From assembly GCA_965222485.1 (NCBI GenBank), contig CBDCUC010000040.1, positions 558,001 to 622,000 on the forward strand: a stretch of DNA of 64,000 bases, in the 5' to 3' direction. The first letter of the stretch is position 1. Each line of letters starts with the position of its first letter. Source of the DNA: CBDCUC01 sp965222485 (GTDB lineage: Bacteria; Pseudomonadota; Alphaproteobacteria; Rhizobiales; Hyphomicrobiaceae). Below are positions 53,091 through 62,670 of this stretch, in pieces. Made by a program: the position numbers and the translations under genes. The notes under the pieces are model-generated. The model worked only from the letters and a program-made list of their open reading frames with translations. It searched no databases and was not told where the DNA came from.

Positions 53091-54407
53091 ATGACGAACG
53101 AGACCGCCGCAGTAAAAGAATCTAGCAACGGCGACCTGGCGTCGCCGGCAACCGTGGCGGGCGCCAAGGATTTGTACGAAATCGGTGAGATCCCACCTCT
53201 CGGCCATGTCCCGAAGAACATGTATGCCTGGGCCATCCGCCAGGATCGCGAAGGGCCGCCGGAAACTGCAATGCAGGTGGAGGTTCTGCCCACGTGGGAA
53301 CTCGATAGCCACGACGTACTCGTTCTGGTGATGGCGGCTGGCGTTAACTACAACGGCGTGTGGGCCTCGCTGGGGACACCTGTTTCCATGTTCGACGTCC
53401 ATAAGAACCCATTTCACGTTGCCGGTTCCGATGCCTCGGGCATCGTCTGGGCTGTCGGCTCCAAGGTGAAGCGCTGGAAAGTCGGCGACGAAGTTGTCGT
53501 GCACTGTAATCAGGACGACGGTGATGACGAGGAGTGCAACGGTGGCGATCCGATGTTCTCAACCTCCCAGCGGATCTGGGGCTACGAGACCCCCGATGGC
53601 TCTTTTGCGCAGTTCGCCCGCGTGCAGGACCGTCAGCTGCTGGCGCGTCCACGCCATCTCACATGGGAGGAAAGCGCCTGCTATACGCTGACACTTGCCA
53701 CCGCCTACCGGATGCTCTTTGGCCACCGCCCGCACGTTCTGCGGCCGGGCCACAACGTTTTGGTCTGGGGTGCGTCTGGAGGTCTGGGGTCGTTTGCAAT
53801 TCAGCTTTGCGCAACCACTGGTGCCAACGCCATCGGTATCGTGTCCGAAGATGACAAGCGTGACTACGTTATGCAGCTTGGGGCCAAGGGCGTATTGAAC
53901 CGCAAGGACTTCAATTGCTGGGGCCAGTTGCCCAAGGTCAACACGCCGGAATTCAACACTTGGATGAAAGAGGCTCGCACGTTCGGTAAGGCTATTTGGG
54001 ATATCACCGGCAAGGGTGTGAATGTTGACATGGTCTTCGAGCACCCCGGCGAAGCCACATTCCCGGTTTCCGTCCTGGTTGTGAAACGCGGCGGTATGGT
54101 CGTGATTTGCGCCGGTACAACGGGCTACAACCTTACAATGGATGCGCGTTATCTCTGGATGCACCAGAAGCGTGCCCAGGGCTCTCACTTTGCAAACCTA
54201 AAACAGGCGAGCGCCGCCAACAAACTCGTGGTCGAACGTCGCATCGATCCATGCATGTCCGAGGTGTTCCCGTGGGACGAAATCCCTAAGGCGCACATGC
54301 GCATGTGGAACAACGAACACAAGCCTGGAAACATGGCGGTGCTGGTCTCCGCGCCGACAACAGGCTTGCGTACGATTGAAGACGTCCGCGAGGCAGGCTC
54401 CAAGTAG
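53091..54407 (+). CDS. ccr: Crotonyl-CoA carboxylase/reductase Ccr
   Basis: Ccr reductively carboxylates crotonyl-CoA to ethylmalonyl-CoA with NADPH, the key step of the ethylmalonyl-CoA pathway. The ATG at 53091 has GGGAGG nine bases upstream and gives 438 residues, close to the known enzymes. Motifs are NY-N88-GVWASLGTPV, the NADPH-binding GASGGLG (227-233) and a YLWMHQKRAQGSHFANLKQA segment. The Asn in the first motif, the Glu of GYETPDG and the His of the last segment correspond to the CO2-binding residues reported for Ccr enzymes. It belongs with ecm and mcd in this window. A strong terminator follows. Confidence 0.95.
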   Translation: MTNETAAVKESSNGDLASPATVAGAKDLYEIGEIPPLGHVPKNMYAWAIRQDREGPPETAMQVEVLPTWELDSHDVLVLVMAAGVNYNGVWASLGTPVSMFDVHKNPFHVAGSDASGIVWAVGSKVKRWKVGDEVVVHCNQDDGDDEECNGGDPMFSTSQRIWGYETPDGSFAQFARVQDRQLLARPRHLTWEESACYTLTLATAYRMLFGHRPHVLRPGHNVLVWGASGGLGSFAIQLCATTGANAIGIVSEDDKRDYVMQLGAKGVLNRKDFNCWGQLPKVNTPEFNTWMKEARTFGKAIWDITGKGVNVDMVFEHPGEATFPVSVLVVKRGGMVVICAGTTGYNLTMDARYLWMHQKRAQGSHFANLKQASAANKLVVERRIDPCMSEVFPWDEIPKAHMRMWNNEHKPGNMAVLVSAPTTGLRTIEDVREAGSK

Positions 54408-54432
54408 GCCCTTGCACAACAGGAAAGCAGAT

Positions 54433-54472
54433 AAAGTGCCGGGCAGCTCTTTTGGTGCCCGGCACTTTTTTA
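54433..54472 (+). terminator. Rho-independent terminator after ccr
   Basis: A perfect 13-bp stem (AAAGTGCCGGGCA/TGCCCGGCACTTT) with a ten-base loop is followed by a T-run (54466-54471). It also separates ccr from the convergent YihY-family gene. Confidence 0.92.
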
Positions 54473-54487
54473 GTCATATCGACGGTC

Positions 54488-55336
54488 TTACACCGGTGAA
54501 GCGGAACTTATCGATGCCATCTTTTTCAGTTCGATGATGCCGCGATTGAGCTCTGCACCAAGTATGACGACAACCGCCGTCACTTGGAAAAAGATGAGCG
54601 CGACCATAAGCTGCGACAGACCTGCGTAGAACCGTGAGTAGTTGCTGTACTCCAGATAAAAGGAGTAAGCCGCGGCGACGCCAAGCCACAACACCGTCGA
54701 CAAAATTACGCCAGGCAGCACTTCCGCGACGGAACGGCGTCCTGCTGGCAGCACAAGATGCATCGCCAGGAGTTGGGTCGCGATGACGAGAAAGGCGAGC
54801 ACATAACGCGAGCCTGCAGATAGCCAGCTAGAGTCGAGTATTGTCTTTAGCCACGACGGTTCGAATTTGGCCGCGATCCCCGGGCCTACGAGCACGGCCC
54901 AAGTCAGCACCAACATGGAAACCGCACTCAAGAACACAAACAACATGCTGATGAAAAGGCAAAACGGGTATGCGCGTGTCTCTAGCACGCGGTAGGCACC
55001 GTTCAGTGCGGCGCGCAACGTTTCGATGGCACTGGTCGCAAAAAACAGAGCGATGCCGCCACCAACCGTCAAAAGGTCAATGCGGGTATTGCCCATGATC
55101 GCGACGACTTCCGGCGCGATACCCTCTGCAACTCCCTGCGGCAGTATTTGAAACAATTGCTCGACGGCCTGTTGGGCCAGCTCCCGGCTTCCGACCAGGC
55201 CTGACAGTGCCCCCAGGAAGATACAAAAAGGGAATAGAGAAACGACAAAGCTGAAGGCGACGGCCCCGGCCATCGAAAATCCGCTGTGCTCGTATAACCG
55301 ATAAATTGCTTCCAGGAGCGTTCTGTGTTGCTGCAT
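54488..55336 (-). CDS. YihY/BrkB-family inner-membrane protein
   Basis: The 282-residue protein has six membrane segments and the family pattern: LYEHSGFSMAGAVAFSFVVS near the start, LFPFCIFLGAL, GGGIALFFATSAIETLRAAL and, toward the end, YSFYLEYSNYSRFYAGLSQL and GAELNRGII. Family members were once called ribonuclease BN or virulence factor BrkB; the modern view is an integral membrane protein of unknown function. It lies convergent to ccr and is not obviously part of the CoA pathway. Confidence 0.9.
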   Translation of the reverse strand: MQQHRTLLEAIYRLYEHSGFSMAGAVAFSFVVSLFPFCIFLGALSGLVGSRELAQQAVEQLFQILPQGVAEGIAPEVVAIMGNTRIDLLTVGGGIALFFATSAIETLRAALNGAYRVLETRAYPFCLFISMLFVFLSAVSMLVLTWAVLVGPGIAAKFEPSWLKTILDSSWLSAGSRYVLAFLVIATQLLAMHLVLPAGRRSVAEVLPGVILSTVLWLGVAAAYSFYLEYSNYSRFYAGLSQLMVALIFFQVTAVVVILGAELNRGIIELKKMASISSASPV

Positions 55337-55920
55337 TCTCTCACTGCCTTCAATTACCGGGCGCGCTTATACCACTGCTCTTGCGGTAATGTGCGACTTG
55401 GGTGCTGCAAGTCACCTGAAAAATTGATGAAAAAGGTGGGCCAAAGCAGCACAGCCTGGGCGATCTAAGCTCCTAGGCTAGCGCCCCAGATCCCTCTCCT
55501 GCCTGTTGCTTGGTCCAGTCAGATGGCAGCCGAACCCCCTGGTGCGAAAGAATGTTTCTCCACACAGGAAGTGCACACTTATTGAGGGCGGTTGTTAACC
55601 TTGTCGCGATATGGCTGGCAACGTGTGTTGCTCAGGCTGCGGCCAGGTCCGATGTTGGCTCCGGCCGGACCGTTGAGGACACCGCGGCAACTGCGCAGGT
55701 CCGACAATGATCAGGCCGTCCAAATGCGAAACTGAGGCAGCCCTTCGCTGCTATGGTTGCTTCACGCGAGCTATGTTGCGCTCGGTCTGCCTCGGCGTCA
55801 GGCAAGCGTGTCTTCTCGTGTGTGCCCTATGGACGCCCAGAATTGGCGGTCTAACTGCATGAGCTGGCGGCGCATCTTTCGCGTGGGCGGGGCGCACACA
55901 AAGGTATTGACACTTCGAAC
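55337..55920. other. Gene-poor stretch between the YihY gene and the double-H3TH gene
   Basis: These 580 bases hold only short open frames. One on the plus strand (55552-55710) would encode a 52-residue peptide with a hydrophobic start (AVVNLVAIWLATCVAQAAA), possibly exported, but the ribosome binding site is weak and I do not call it. No strong terminator or repeat module is seen. Confidence 0.4.
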
Positions 55921-58548
55921 ATGGCCGGTGGCATGACCGATCATAACGCAGACGAAATTGAGCAAATTCGCCGAGAGCTGTCGCGCTTGGAGACTGCGTT
56001 AGAGCAACGTGCCGAATGGCGGTCACTACGGCGCATAGAAGGTATTCTTTCTGACTCCGATAGTGCTGCCGGACACTATTGGGAAACCGAATGCAACCGT
56101 CTGCGTGCGGTTCTTGCAGCAAGTGAAGACTACGGTCGCACCCTTGAGCTGCGCCGGACGCTGAGCGAGCTGGTCAAAAAACCAAAAAAGGCTGCGCCAG
56201 CGGCCGACACCCACACGACCGAAACCGGCACAGCACAATCCGAAAAAGATGCATCCTCCGTTTCCGTCGTTGGCCTATCCGACCTGGTTGCCGTTGCAGC
56301 GCGCTCTATCGTGGAGTCAACGCTCAATCTCCCACTGAACGGCGGCGGTGCACAGTCGCCTTACGCTGCTGAGTCTGAGACGGCTTCGGGCCCCGACCTG
56401 GATCAAAAGTCAGCGCGTGACACCACTCCAGTAGAAGAAGCACGCCCGTTGGTTGCAGAACTCCTCGCGCGCAATGCCGCAATTGACAACACACGAGTGA
56501 AGATCCATGCCCATCCGCCTGGCGCCAAACAAACTCACCGACGCGCAAAAGGGGAACCGGACGACCTGACACGAATTCGTTCAATCGACCGGCAGTTAGC
56601 CCGCCGTCTGATTGAACTTGGCGTGACGAGATACGACGAAATCGCAAGTTGGTCAGCGCAAGACGTCCGTTCAATCAGCGCAGCCCTTGGACTTGAGCGA
56701 AGGATCAGCCGCCAAAACTGGATCGAACAGGCGGCATTACTAGCACAAAAGGCGCAGAACGTGTCGGCTGCGAGCACGATGCCGGCGGCGCCTGCGCAGC
56801 CAGCTTCTCCACCCCGCCAGATGCAGGCCGTTAGGGTACCAAGGCCGCAGCCCCAGCTGGCCGCCCAAGGCCAGACCTTCTCATCCAACATCGCCGACCC
56901 CTCCGCGATGGTCTCCAATGCCCTTGGATGGGCCTGGTCGCAGGCGTGCCTTCAAGGAGAACATGCACCGGTGCGCGTCGACCCGCCGTCCGGCCAGGTA
57001 AGCGAAAATTTTGCGCAAGCGGCTGAACCCGAAGGGAACACAAACGCGGCTGAAACCCCGTCGTCACCCGGCGAGATCGTTTCTCACACAGCTGCTGCTA
57101 TTGCTCGATCCTTGGACACTCACGCGACGACCGACGACGACGTTGGTGAATTGATCGAAGATGCAGATCCCGGTGACGCGACCGGCAATTCGTCCGGCCC
57201 AGACTCAAGCCAGAATGGGATGGAGCAGGGAGCTGTGGAGCCGGAACTGGTGGATACCGCATCTCCACCCTGCTTTGCACACGCGCTTGAAGTGGCTGCA
57301 CAAAGCCAACCAGACGAAACAGCCGCAACCATTCATGACGACAGCACGCAGGTTTCTGCTGACGCGCCAATTGAAGCTGAAGTACTTGGCGCTGTTGCAA
57401 CCAGCAATCCGGCGGACGCGACACCAATCGATGATGTAGCGATCACCAGCGCCGTGGTCGCAGCGGGTGCCGCCCCAATCTCGGACGAGACCTCTTCTGC
57501 AACGGACGATCTGCAGCTTATCAGTGCCATTGACAAAAGCCTCGCCGCCCGACTTTCCGAATTGGGCGTGCGTCGCTTCGCACAAATTGCAGGCTGGAAC
57601 ATCCACGATATGGCCAAAGTTGCCATCAACCTCAGGCTTGGGAGCCGCCCCTGGCGTGAAGGCTGGGTGGAGCAGGCATCAATTTTAGCAAATGGCGGAA
57701 AGACACAATATTCGATACGCTCAGAGCGCGGCGACCAACGTGCTCTCATTCCACCACCCGAAGCGGATCAGGCGGTCGACCCCGGTTTTGCAGCATGGCT
57801 TCGAGAAACCGCGGAGGCCCCGGTAAAGCCCCAGCCACCGCGCCGCCGGCCTGCCGCACCGCCGCGTCCACGCATCGCCGATGTGTTGGGTGAGACCATT
57901 GCGACTCGCCAGCGTCGCCAGCACAACGCACCTTTGGTGCCACCACCAATCCCTCAGCCAAAACTGGAACACCCAGCACCAAAGGTTCCGGTTGCCCAAG
58001 CTCCGGTAGCCCCGCCGGATTACGACGCGCCACTACAACGTGTCCCGGTCAATCCTGCCGCAGACGGAATTGAGGTGTCTGACGAACCGACCGAGCCGTC
58101 GCAGGTTAGTGAACATGATGGTTCAACCGAGTTGCCACCGGCCGCGTTTGAGGTCGCTGAAGCAGAAGTCCTGATTGTCCCACGTGCCGGATCGGAATCC
58201 GACAGTGGCTCCGGCGACGACACCGGCTCTGTGACCGCTGCAAATTCATCGCCTGCCGCTGAACCAGATAGTGACGATGACGGATTCCCAGGTAGCACCA
58301 TTCTGCCTGGTGGTGAGTTGCGCCGTCGAAAAACCAGTCTCAACGATCCCTTCAAACCACGCACTGCGGCCGAAACGGCATATGGCGGCCACAATGGCCA
58401 GGCGCTGGACGACGTGGACCTAACCGCCGATCAGGCCGGATTTGAAGTTGAAGAAGCTAGTGTCCAGATCATCCGCGACGAACCAGTTTCCACGTCCTCT
58501 ACAACTCCCAAATCACCAGCCGACCGACCGGACAGTGCTGACCGCTGA
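55921..58548 (+). CDS. Large low-complexity protein with two H3TH (helix-3-turn-helix) domains
   Basis: The product (875 residues) starts with a helical segment (residues 10-45). It contains two similar domains: at about 214-274 (DDLTRIRSIDRQLARRLIEL, then LGLERRISRQNWIEQA) and at about 529-590 (DDLQLISAIDKSLAARLSEL, then LRLGSRPWREGWVEQA). Both follow the helix-hairpin-helix pattern of the COG3743 H3TH domain, which binds DNA in FEN1-like proteins and is also found fused to other proteins. They are separated by 250 residues rich in Ala, Pro, Ser and Asp, and the C-terminal third is again Pro/Glu-rich. No nuclease motif is visible. The start may instead be the ATG at 55933. The gene lies upstream of mcd, but a functional link to the pathway is not shown. 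Confidence 0.8.
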   Translation: MAGGMTDHNADEIEQIRRELSRLETALEQRAEWRSLRRIEGILSDSDSAAGHYWETECNRLRAVLAASEDYGRTLELRRTLSELVKKPKKAAPAADTHTTETGTAQSEKDASSVSVVGLSDLVAVAARSIVESTLNLPLNGGGAQSPYAAESETASGPDLDQKSARDTTPVEEARPLVAELLARNAAIDNTRVKIHAHPPGAKQTHRRAKGEPDDLTRIRSIDRQLARRLIELGVTRYDEIASWSAQDVRSISAALGLERRISRQNWIEQAALLAQKAQNVSAASTMPAAPAQPASPPRQMQAVRVPRPQPQLAAQGQTFSSNIADPSAMVSNALGWAWSQACLQGEHAPVRVDPPSGQVSENFAQAAEPEGNTNAAETPSSPGEIVSHTAAAIARSLDTHATTDDDVGELIEDADPGDATGNSSGPDSSQNGMEQGAVEPELVDTASPPCFAHALEVAAQSQPDETAATIHDDSTQVSADAPIEAEVLGAVATSNPADATPIDDVAITSAVVAAGAAPISDETSSATDDLQLISAIDKSLAARLSELGVRRFAQIAGWNIHDMAKVAINLRLGSRPWREGWVEQASILANGGKTQYSIRSERGDQRALIPPPEADQAVDPGFAAWLRETAEAPVKPQPPRRRPAAPPRPRIADVLGETIATRQRRQHNAPLVPPPIPQPKLEHPAPKVPVAQAPVAPPDYDAPLQRVPVNPAADGIEVSDEPTEPSQVSEHDGSTELPPAAFEVAEAEVLIVPRAGSESDSGSGDDTGSVTAANSSPAAEPDSDDDGFPGSTILPGGELRRRKTSLNDPFKPRTAAETAYGGHNGQALDDVDLTADQAGFEVEEASVQIIRDEPVSTSSTTPKSPADRPDSADR

Positions 58549-58860
58549 CAAAACTCCGACGACCCGGCCCTCTTGGCGGGCCTCCGGACCCCGGCAGCGT
58601 TTGGAGCAAGCATGACGGAAAAAGGGCCCGGCTCAGCCGATTCTTCCCCTCGCTTACTGGAAACTGATCGCCTCACCGGCTATTGACGTACCGATCCGTT
58701 CGGTCACGCGTGCCGGCAGACCGTTATCAAGGGCGTTTTGTCGCCTATCGGTGGTGCCTCACAGTGCTTTAGGAAACCCGCAGAAGCGGTCTCACAGCAA
58801 AAGAAGCACGGGCCGAACATCATTGAGAAATCGTGCCGCCTTGGGGAGGACTGAATAGGT
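58549..58860. other. Intergenic stretch upstream of mcd
   Basis: The 310 bases hold no supported gene. A GC-rich inverted segment around 58,575-58,600 may be a weak terminator of the preceding gene. The ribosome binding site GGGGAGGA lies close to the right end and serves mcd. Confidence 0.35.
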
Positions 58861-60552
58861 ATGACCACAGCTGAACTCGTACGTGACACTGGCGCGCTCG
58901 CTGCCGGCCCGGCCGCACTTTTGGAGCGTACCGGAAAGGCCGTCACTGAAGCCGAGCGCGTCCTTGACGCTGCGACAACCAGCGTTACCGCCAAAGTCGA
59001 AGCACTAGGCGGTCCTGATGCCGCGCAAGAATCGGCCCATGGCCTTGCCTGGCTCGCCACGACGGTTGAAGCGCTGCGCCAGATGCATGCCTGGGCCGAC
59101 AAGCTGCAAGGCGAAAGCCGTTTCAAGGAGTTTGAACAGCTACTACTTGCCGCTTCGTTCGCAGAGTATTTGGCGCAAATCTCTGGCGGCATTCCAATGA
59201 GCCAGTGCGAGATGATCCGCCCGGCGACACTCGACATCTCAAGCGACGTTATTCGAAAGTTCGAAGATGCCGTTGCCGATCTCGTCGCTGACGGCGCGCA
59301 TGAAACGGTGAAGGCACGGCTGGCGGAACTGATCGCCGAGCACCCTGGCGCAACAACCTATGGCGATTCTGGCCTTGATGAGACGCACGCCGAAATCCAC
59401 GAGCAAATGCGCCGCTTCTCTGAAGCCGAGGTGGCCCCGCATGCGCACGAGTGGCATCTTGCCAATGATTACATCCCCATGGACATCATCACCAAGGTGG
59501 CGGAGCTGGGTGTCTTCGGCCTCACGTTGCCAGAAGAGTTCGGTGGCCTCGGGCTTGGTAAGGAATCGATGTGCATCGTTTCCGAAGAACTCTCGCGCGG
59601 CTATATCGGCGTCGGTTCGCTCGGCACCCGCTCCGAGATCGCTGGTGAGCTCATTTTGTGCAACGGCACCGACGAGCAAAAGCAGAAATACCTGCCTGGC
59701 ATCGCATCGGGAGAAATCCTGCCCACAGCTGTGTTTACCGAGCCAAACACAGGCTCCGACCTCGCCTCTCTGAAAACGCGCGCCGAAAAGGATGGCGATG
59801 TCTACAAAGTCACCGGCCAGAAGACCTGGATCACGCATCCGGTGCGCGCCGACATCATGACTTTGCTCGTGCGCACCAACCCCGACGAGAAAGGCTATCG
59901 CGGGCTCTCCATGCTCATCGCCGACAAACCGCGTGGCGATGACGACAATCCGTTTCCAGCGGACGGCATGACCGGCGGAGAAATCGAAGTTCTCGGCTAT
60001 CGCGGCATGAAGGAATACGACATCTCCTTCGATGCGTTCGAGGTTCCGGCAGACCAGCTCTTGGGTGGTGCCGAAGGCCAGGGCTTCAAACAGCTCATGA
60101 ACACGTTTGAAGCCGCGCGCATTCAAACCGCCGCCCGCGCCGTCGGCGTTGCACAGTGCGCGATGGATTTGGGTCTAAGATATGCGCTGGAGCGTAGCCA
60201 GTTCGGCAAGCCGATTTATTCTTTCCCGCGTATCGCCAATAAGGTCGTCATGATGGCTGTTGAAGTTATGACAGCACGCCAGCTCACCTACTTCGCTGCG
60301 CGCGAAAAAGATGAAGGCCGCCGCTGCGATTTGGAAGCAGGCATGGCGAAACTTTTGGGTGCACGCGTCGCCTGGGCTGCTGCGGATAACGCGCTGCAGA
60401 TCCACGGCGGCAACGGCTTTGCGCTGGAATATCCTGTTAGCCGCGTGCTGTGCGATTCAAGGATTTTGAACATCTTTGAAGGTGCCGCCGAAATTCAGGC
60501 CCACGTCATCGCCCGCCGTCTTCTCGACGATGCGAAGAAGAAAGCGGCTTAA
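58861..60552 (+). CDS. mcd: Methylsuccinyl-CoA dehydrogenase Mcd (acyl-CoA dehydrogenase family)
   Basis: Mcd oxidises (2S)-methylsuccinyl-CoA to mesaconyl-CoA in the ethylmalonyl-CoA pathway. The protein (563 residues) has the extra N-terminal domain of about 150 residues that sets Mcd apart from ordinary acyl-CoA dehydrogenases. The ACAD core follows: HEQMRRFSEAEVAPHAHEWH, LGVFGLTLPEEFGGLGLG, TAVFTEPNTGSDLASLKTRA, KTWITHPVRADIMTLL and LQIHGGNGFALEYPVSRVL. The last core segment is LNIFEGAAEIQAHVIARRLL, with the catalytic Glu at about 540. Length and order match Mcd from alphaproteobacteria. GGGGAGGA stands before the start codon. The stop is followed within 20 bases by repeat block 5. Confidence 0.93.
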   Translation: MTTAELVRDTGALAAGPAALLERTGKAVTEAERVLDAATTSVTAKVEALGGPDAAQESAHGLAWLATTVEALRQMHAWADKLQGESRFKEFEQLLLAASFAEYLAQISGGIPMSQCEMIRPATLDISSDVIRKFEDAVADLVADGAHETVKARLAELIAEHPGATTYGDSGLDETHAEIHEQMRRFSEAEVAPHAHEWHLANDYIPMDIITKVAELGVFGLTLPEEFGGLGLGKESMCIVSEELSRGYIGVGSLGTRSEIAGELILCNGTDEQKQKYLPGIASGEILPTAVFTEPNTGSDLASLKTRAEKDGDVYKVTGQKTWITHPVRADIMTLLVRTNPDEKGYRGLSMLIADKPRGDDDNPFPADGMTGGEIEVLGYRGMKEYDISFDAFEVPADQLLGGAEGQGFKQLMNTFEAARIQTAARAVGVAQCAMDLGLRYALERSQFGKPIYSFPRIANKVVMMAVEVMTARQLTYFAAREKDEGRRCDLEAGMAKLLGARVAWAAADNALQIHGGNGFALEYPVSRVLCDSRILNIFEGAAEIQAHVIARRLLDDAKKKAA

Positions 60553-60569
60553 TAATTTGTCTCACGGTG

Positions 60570-60890
60570 GCTATTCTTCTTGCGGGCCATTCCAAACGCC
60601 TTCGCGTTCGGGCCCGCGAAGCCGCCGACTGCGACGGCTCCGCCTACCGCAGCGGCGGTCAACACGACGCTGGCCGGGTCGCTAGCTGCCACGGTTACAG
60701 CGCGTCTTACGCCACCGTGGGTACAACCCGGCGCGTAGCGTCGAATAGCGCGTCAGAAATATAGAGCCACCGTGGTTACCTCCCGCTGTGCGCGTAGGCG
60801 TCGTGTCGAAGACGCGCCTCCGGCACGATGCCGTGCGCATCAGCGTAATCAAAGAATCAGCCGAAGGCGTACGCAGCCGGCGCAAGCAAA
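60570..60890. repeat. Mosaic palindromic repeat block 5
   Basis: The block starts with a hairpin related to block 4 (TTGCGGGCC/GGGCCCGCGAA, inner AACGCC/GGCGTT-like pairing, 60,582-60,622). Module C comes next (GCGACGGCTCCGCCTACCGC, to about 60,720), containing CCACGGT/ACCGTGG. Then follow a module-A-related part, another hairpin (AGCGTCGAATAGCGCGTC) and further A-like sequence (TGTGCGCGTAGGCGTCGTGT). It runs through most of the gap between mcd and lpxD. The first 20 bases after the mcd stop codon are free. Confidence 0.7.
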
Positions 60891-61047
60891 TCAAAATATT
60901 GCAACACCAACGGAAGCCATTTCCTAACCACGGACCCAAAATCTACCAAGACTGACCGGCATGCGGTCTGCTATGGTCCGCTCATATCCGATAGACCAGA
61001 AAATCCGCGACCAGGCTGCCGCCGCTCGCGCATCCGAGAGAGGCGAT

Positions 61048-62082
61048 ATGAACCACCCTGGCTTTTTTGAACGCGCTGGGCCGTTTCCACTTCACCATAT
61101 CGCCAACGTCATTGGTGCCGAAATCCAGGATGGCCGGGACCCCAACCTGTCGATCGAAGATGTGCGCTCGCTTTCAGCCGCCGGCCCGAACGACTTGAGC
61201 TTCTTTGAAAACCGCAAATACGTGGGCGAGTTGGAAGCAACAAATGCCGGCGCCTGCGTACTTGCCAAAGGTGATGTCGCGCTGACGCCAACCGGTACGA
61301 TCGCGCTGACATCGGCCACGCCTTACAAGGCGTTCGCCCAGGCGCTGTCGCTGTTCTACGCGGACGCCCTGCGCTCAAAGGCTGCCAACTGCCGCGCCGA
61401 CGATAGCGGATCCATGATCCACGCCAGCGCCGAAATCGCGGAAACCGCAATCGTCGAACCGGGCGCCGTCGTCGGCCGCGAAGCCAAAATCGGCCCGGGC
61501 ACAATTATCGCCGCCGGTGCCGTCGTCGGATATCGCGTGGTGATGGGCAAAGACTGTTACGCCGGCGCGGGCTCGACCATCACGCATGCCATTCTCGGCA
61601 ACGGCGTTATCATCCATGCCGGCGCCCGCATCGGCCAGGACGGCTACGGCTTTGCCATGGGCCCAGATGGACACTTCAAGATCCCGCAGATCGGCCGCGT
61701 TTTGATCGATGACGATGTGGAGATCGGCTCCAACACGACCGTTGATCGCGGGTCCATGGCGGACACCAAAATCGGGGCCGGGACCAAGATCGATAATCTC
61801 GTGCAGATCGCGCACAACGTCGTCATGGGCCGCAACTGCATTGTCGTTTCACACAGTGGGATCGCCGGATCGACGACATTGGGCGACGGCGTCGTCATGG
61901 GTGCGAAATCAGGCGCGCTGGGTCACGTCAAAATCGGCGATGGCGCGCAGATCGCCGGCATGTGTCACGTCAAGGACGATGTTCCACCGGGCGCGCGCAT
62001 GGGCGGCACACCGGCCCAGCCGTTCAAGGATTGGGCACGCGAACTCGCCGCCATCCGCCGCCTCGCCCGCAAGGGTAGTTAG
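61048..62082 (+). CDS. lpxD: UDP-3-O-(3-hydroxyacyl)glucosamine N-acyltransferase LpxD
   Basis: LpxD adds the N-linked acyl chain to UDP-3-O-acylglucosamine, the third step of lipid A synthesis. The ATG at 61048 with GAGAGGCG upstream gives 344 residues, the usual length; the frame is open from 60961 but that part has no family homology. The N-terminal uridine-binding domain (PNLSIEDVRSLSAAGPNDLS; FFENRKYV) is followed by a left-handed beta-helix of hexapeptide repeats with the catalytic H256 in VQIAHNVVMG, and a C-terminal helix (FKDWARELAAIRRLARK). lpxD is usually placed between bamA and fabZ-lpxA; here it stands alone between two repeat blocks. Confidence 0.95.
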   Translation: MNHPGFFERAGPFPLHHIANVIGAEIQDGRDPNLSIEDVRSLSAAGPNDLSFFENRKYVGELEATNAGACVLAKGDVALTPTGTIALTSATPYKAFAQALSLFYADALRSKAANCRADDSGSMIHASAEIAETAIVEPGAVVGREAKIGPGTIIAAGAVVGYRVVMGKDCYAGAGSTITHAILGNGVIIHAGARIGQDGYGFAMGPDGHFKIPQIGRVLIDDDVEIGSNTTVDRGSMADTKIGAGTKIDNLVQIAHNVVMGRNCIVVSHSGIAGSTTLGDGVVMGAKSGALGHVKIGDGAQIAGMCHVKDDVPPGARMGGTPAQPFKDWARELAAIRRLARKGS

Positions 62083-62094
62083 TATCTATTCGTC

Positions 62095-62540
62095 TCACGC
62101 GTGCTATTCGGGCTTTCGCCCGGCACGCCCAACTTTAGTTGTGCGGCGACTGCGACGGCTCCGCCTACCGCAGCGCCGGTCAACTCGCCACCAGCGGGAT
62201 CACGCGCGGCTACGGTCGCAGCGCAATTCCCGCCACCGTGGGTACTTCCCGCCGCGCCAGTAGGCGGAAGCCGTTGGCGTCGGCGTCAAACAAAGAACCA
62301 GCCGAAGGTGTACCCGTCGCCGTAATAGTCATGTCTCACGCGGCAACTCCTCGCTGGCGCTCGGGCCGCTCCGACAGGGCGGCGCAATGCGCCGGGTCGC
62401 CTTGCTCCCTGTGGTGCTTGCCAGCATGCTCAACACAAGCAGGTTACCTCCCGCCGCCAGTAGGCGGAGCCGTTGGCGTCGGCGTAATAAAAAGCAAGCC
62501 GAAGGCGTCGCGATCGGCGAGCTTCACGTGCCGGTGCGCA
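62095..62540. repeat. Mosaic palindromic repeat block 6
   Basis: The block contains module C (GCGACTGCGACGGCTCCGCC, 62,144-62,245), an A-like reverse unit (CTTCCCGCCGCGCCAGTAGG), the GCAAGGCGACC-type module in reverse (GGGTCGCCTTGCTCCCTGTG, 62,394-62,413), another CTCCCGCCGCCAGTAGGCGG unit and a closing CACGTGCCGGTGCG hairpin side. The parts are in a different order from block 5. It lies between lpxD and the thiol peroxidase gene and leaves 130 free bases for the latter's promoter. Confidence 0.7.
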
Positions 62541-62670
62541 GCACCGAACAGCACGTGAAAAAGACTAGCCCGAAGAGTTCGTCGCAAAGCCTAATCCAGA
62601 ACTGTTGCGTCAAGGCTTTCGCGTGCACTAAAATATCGTCGCTGGATCGCGAATAACGCCCGAGGTTCCT

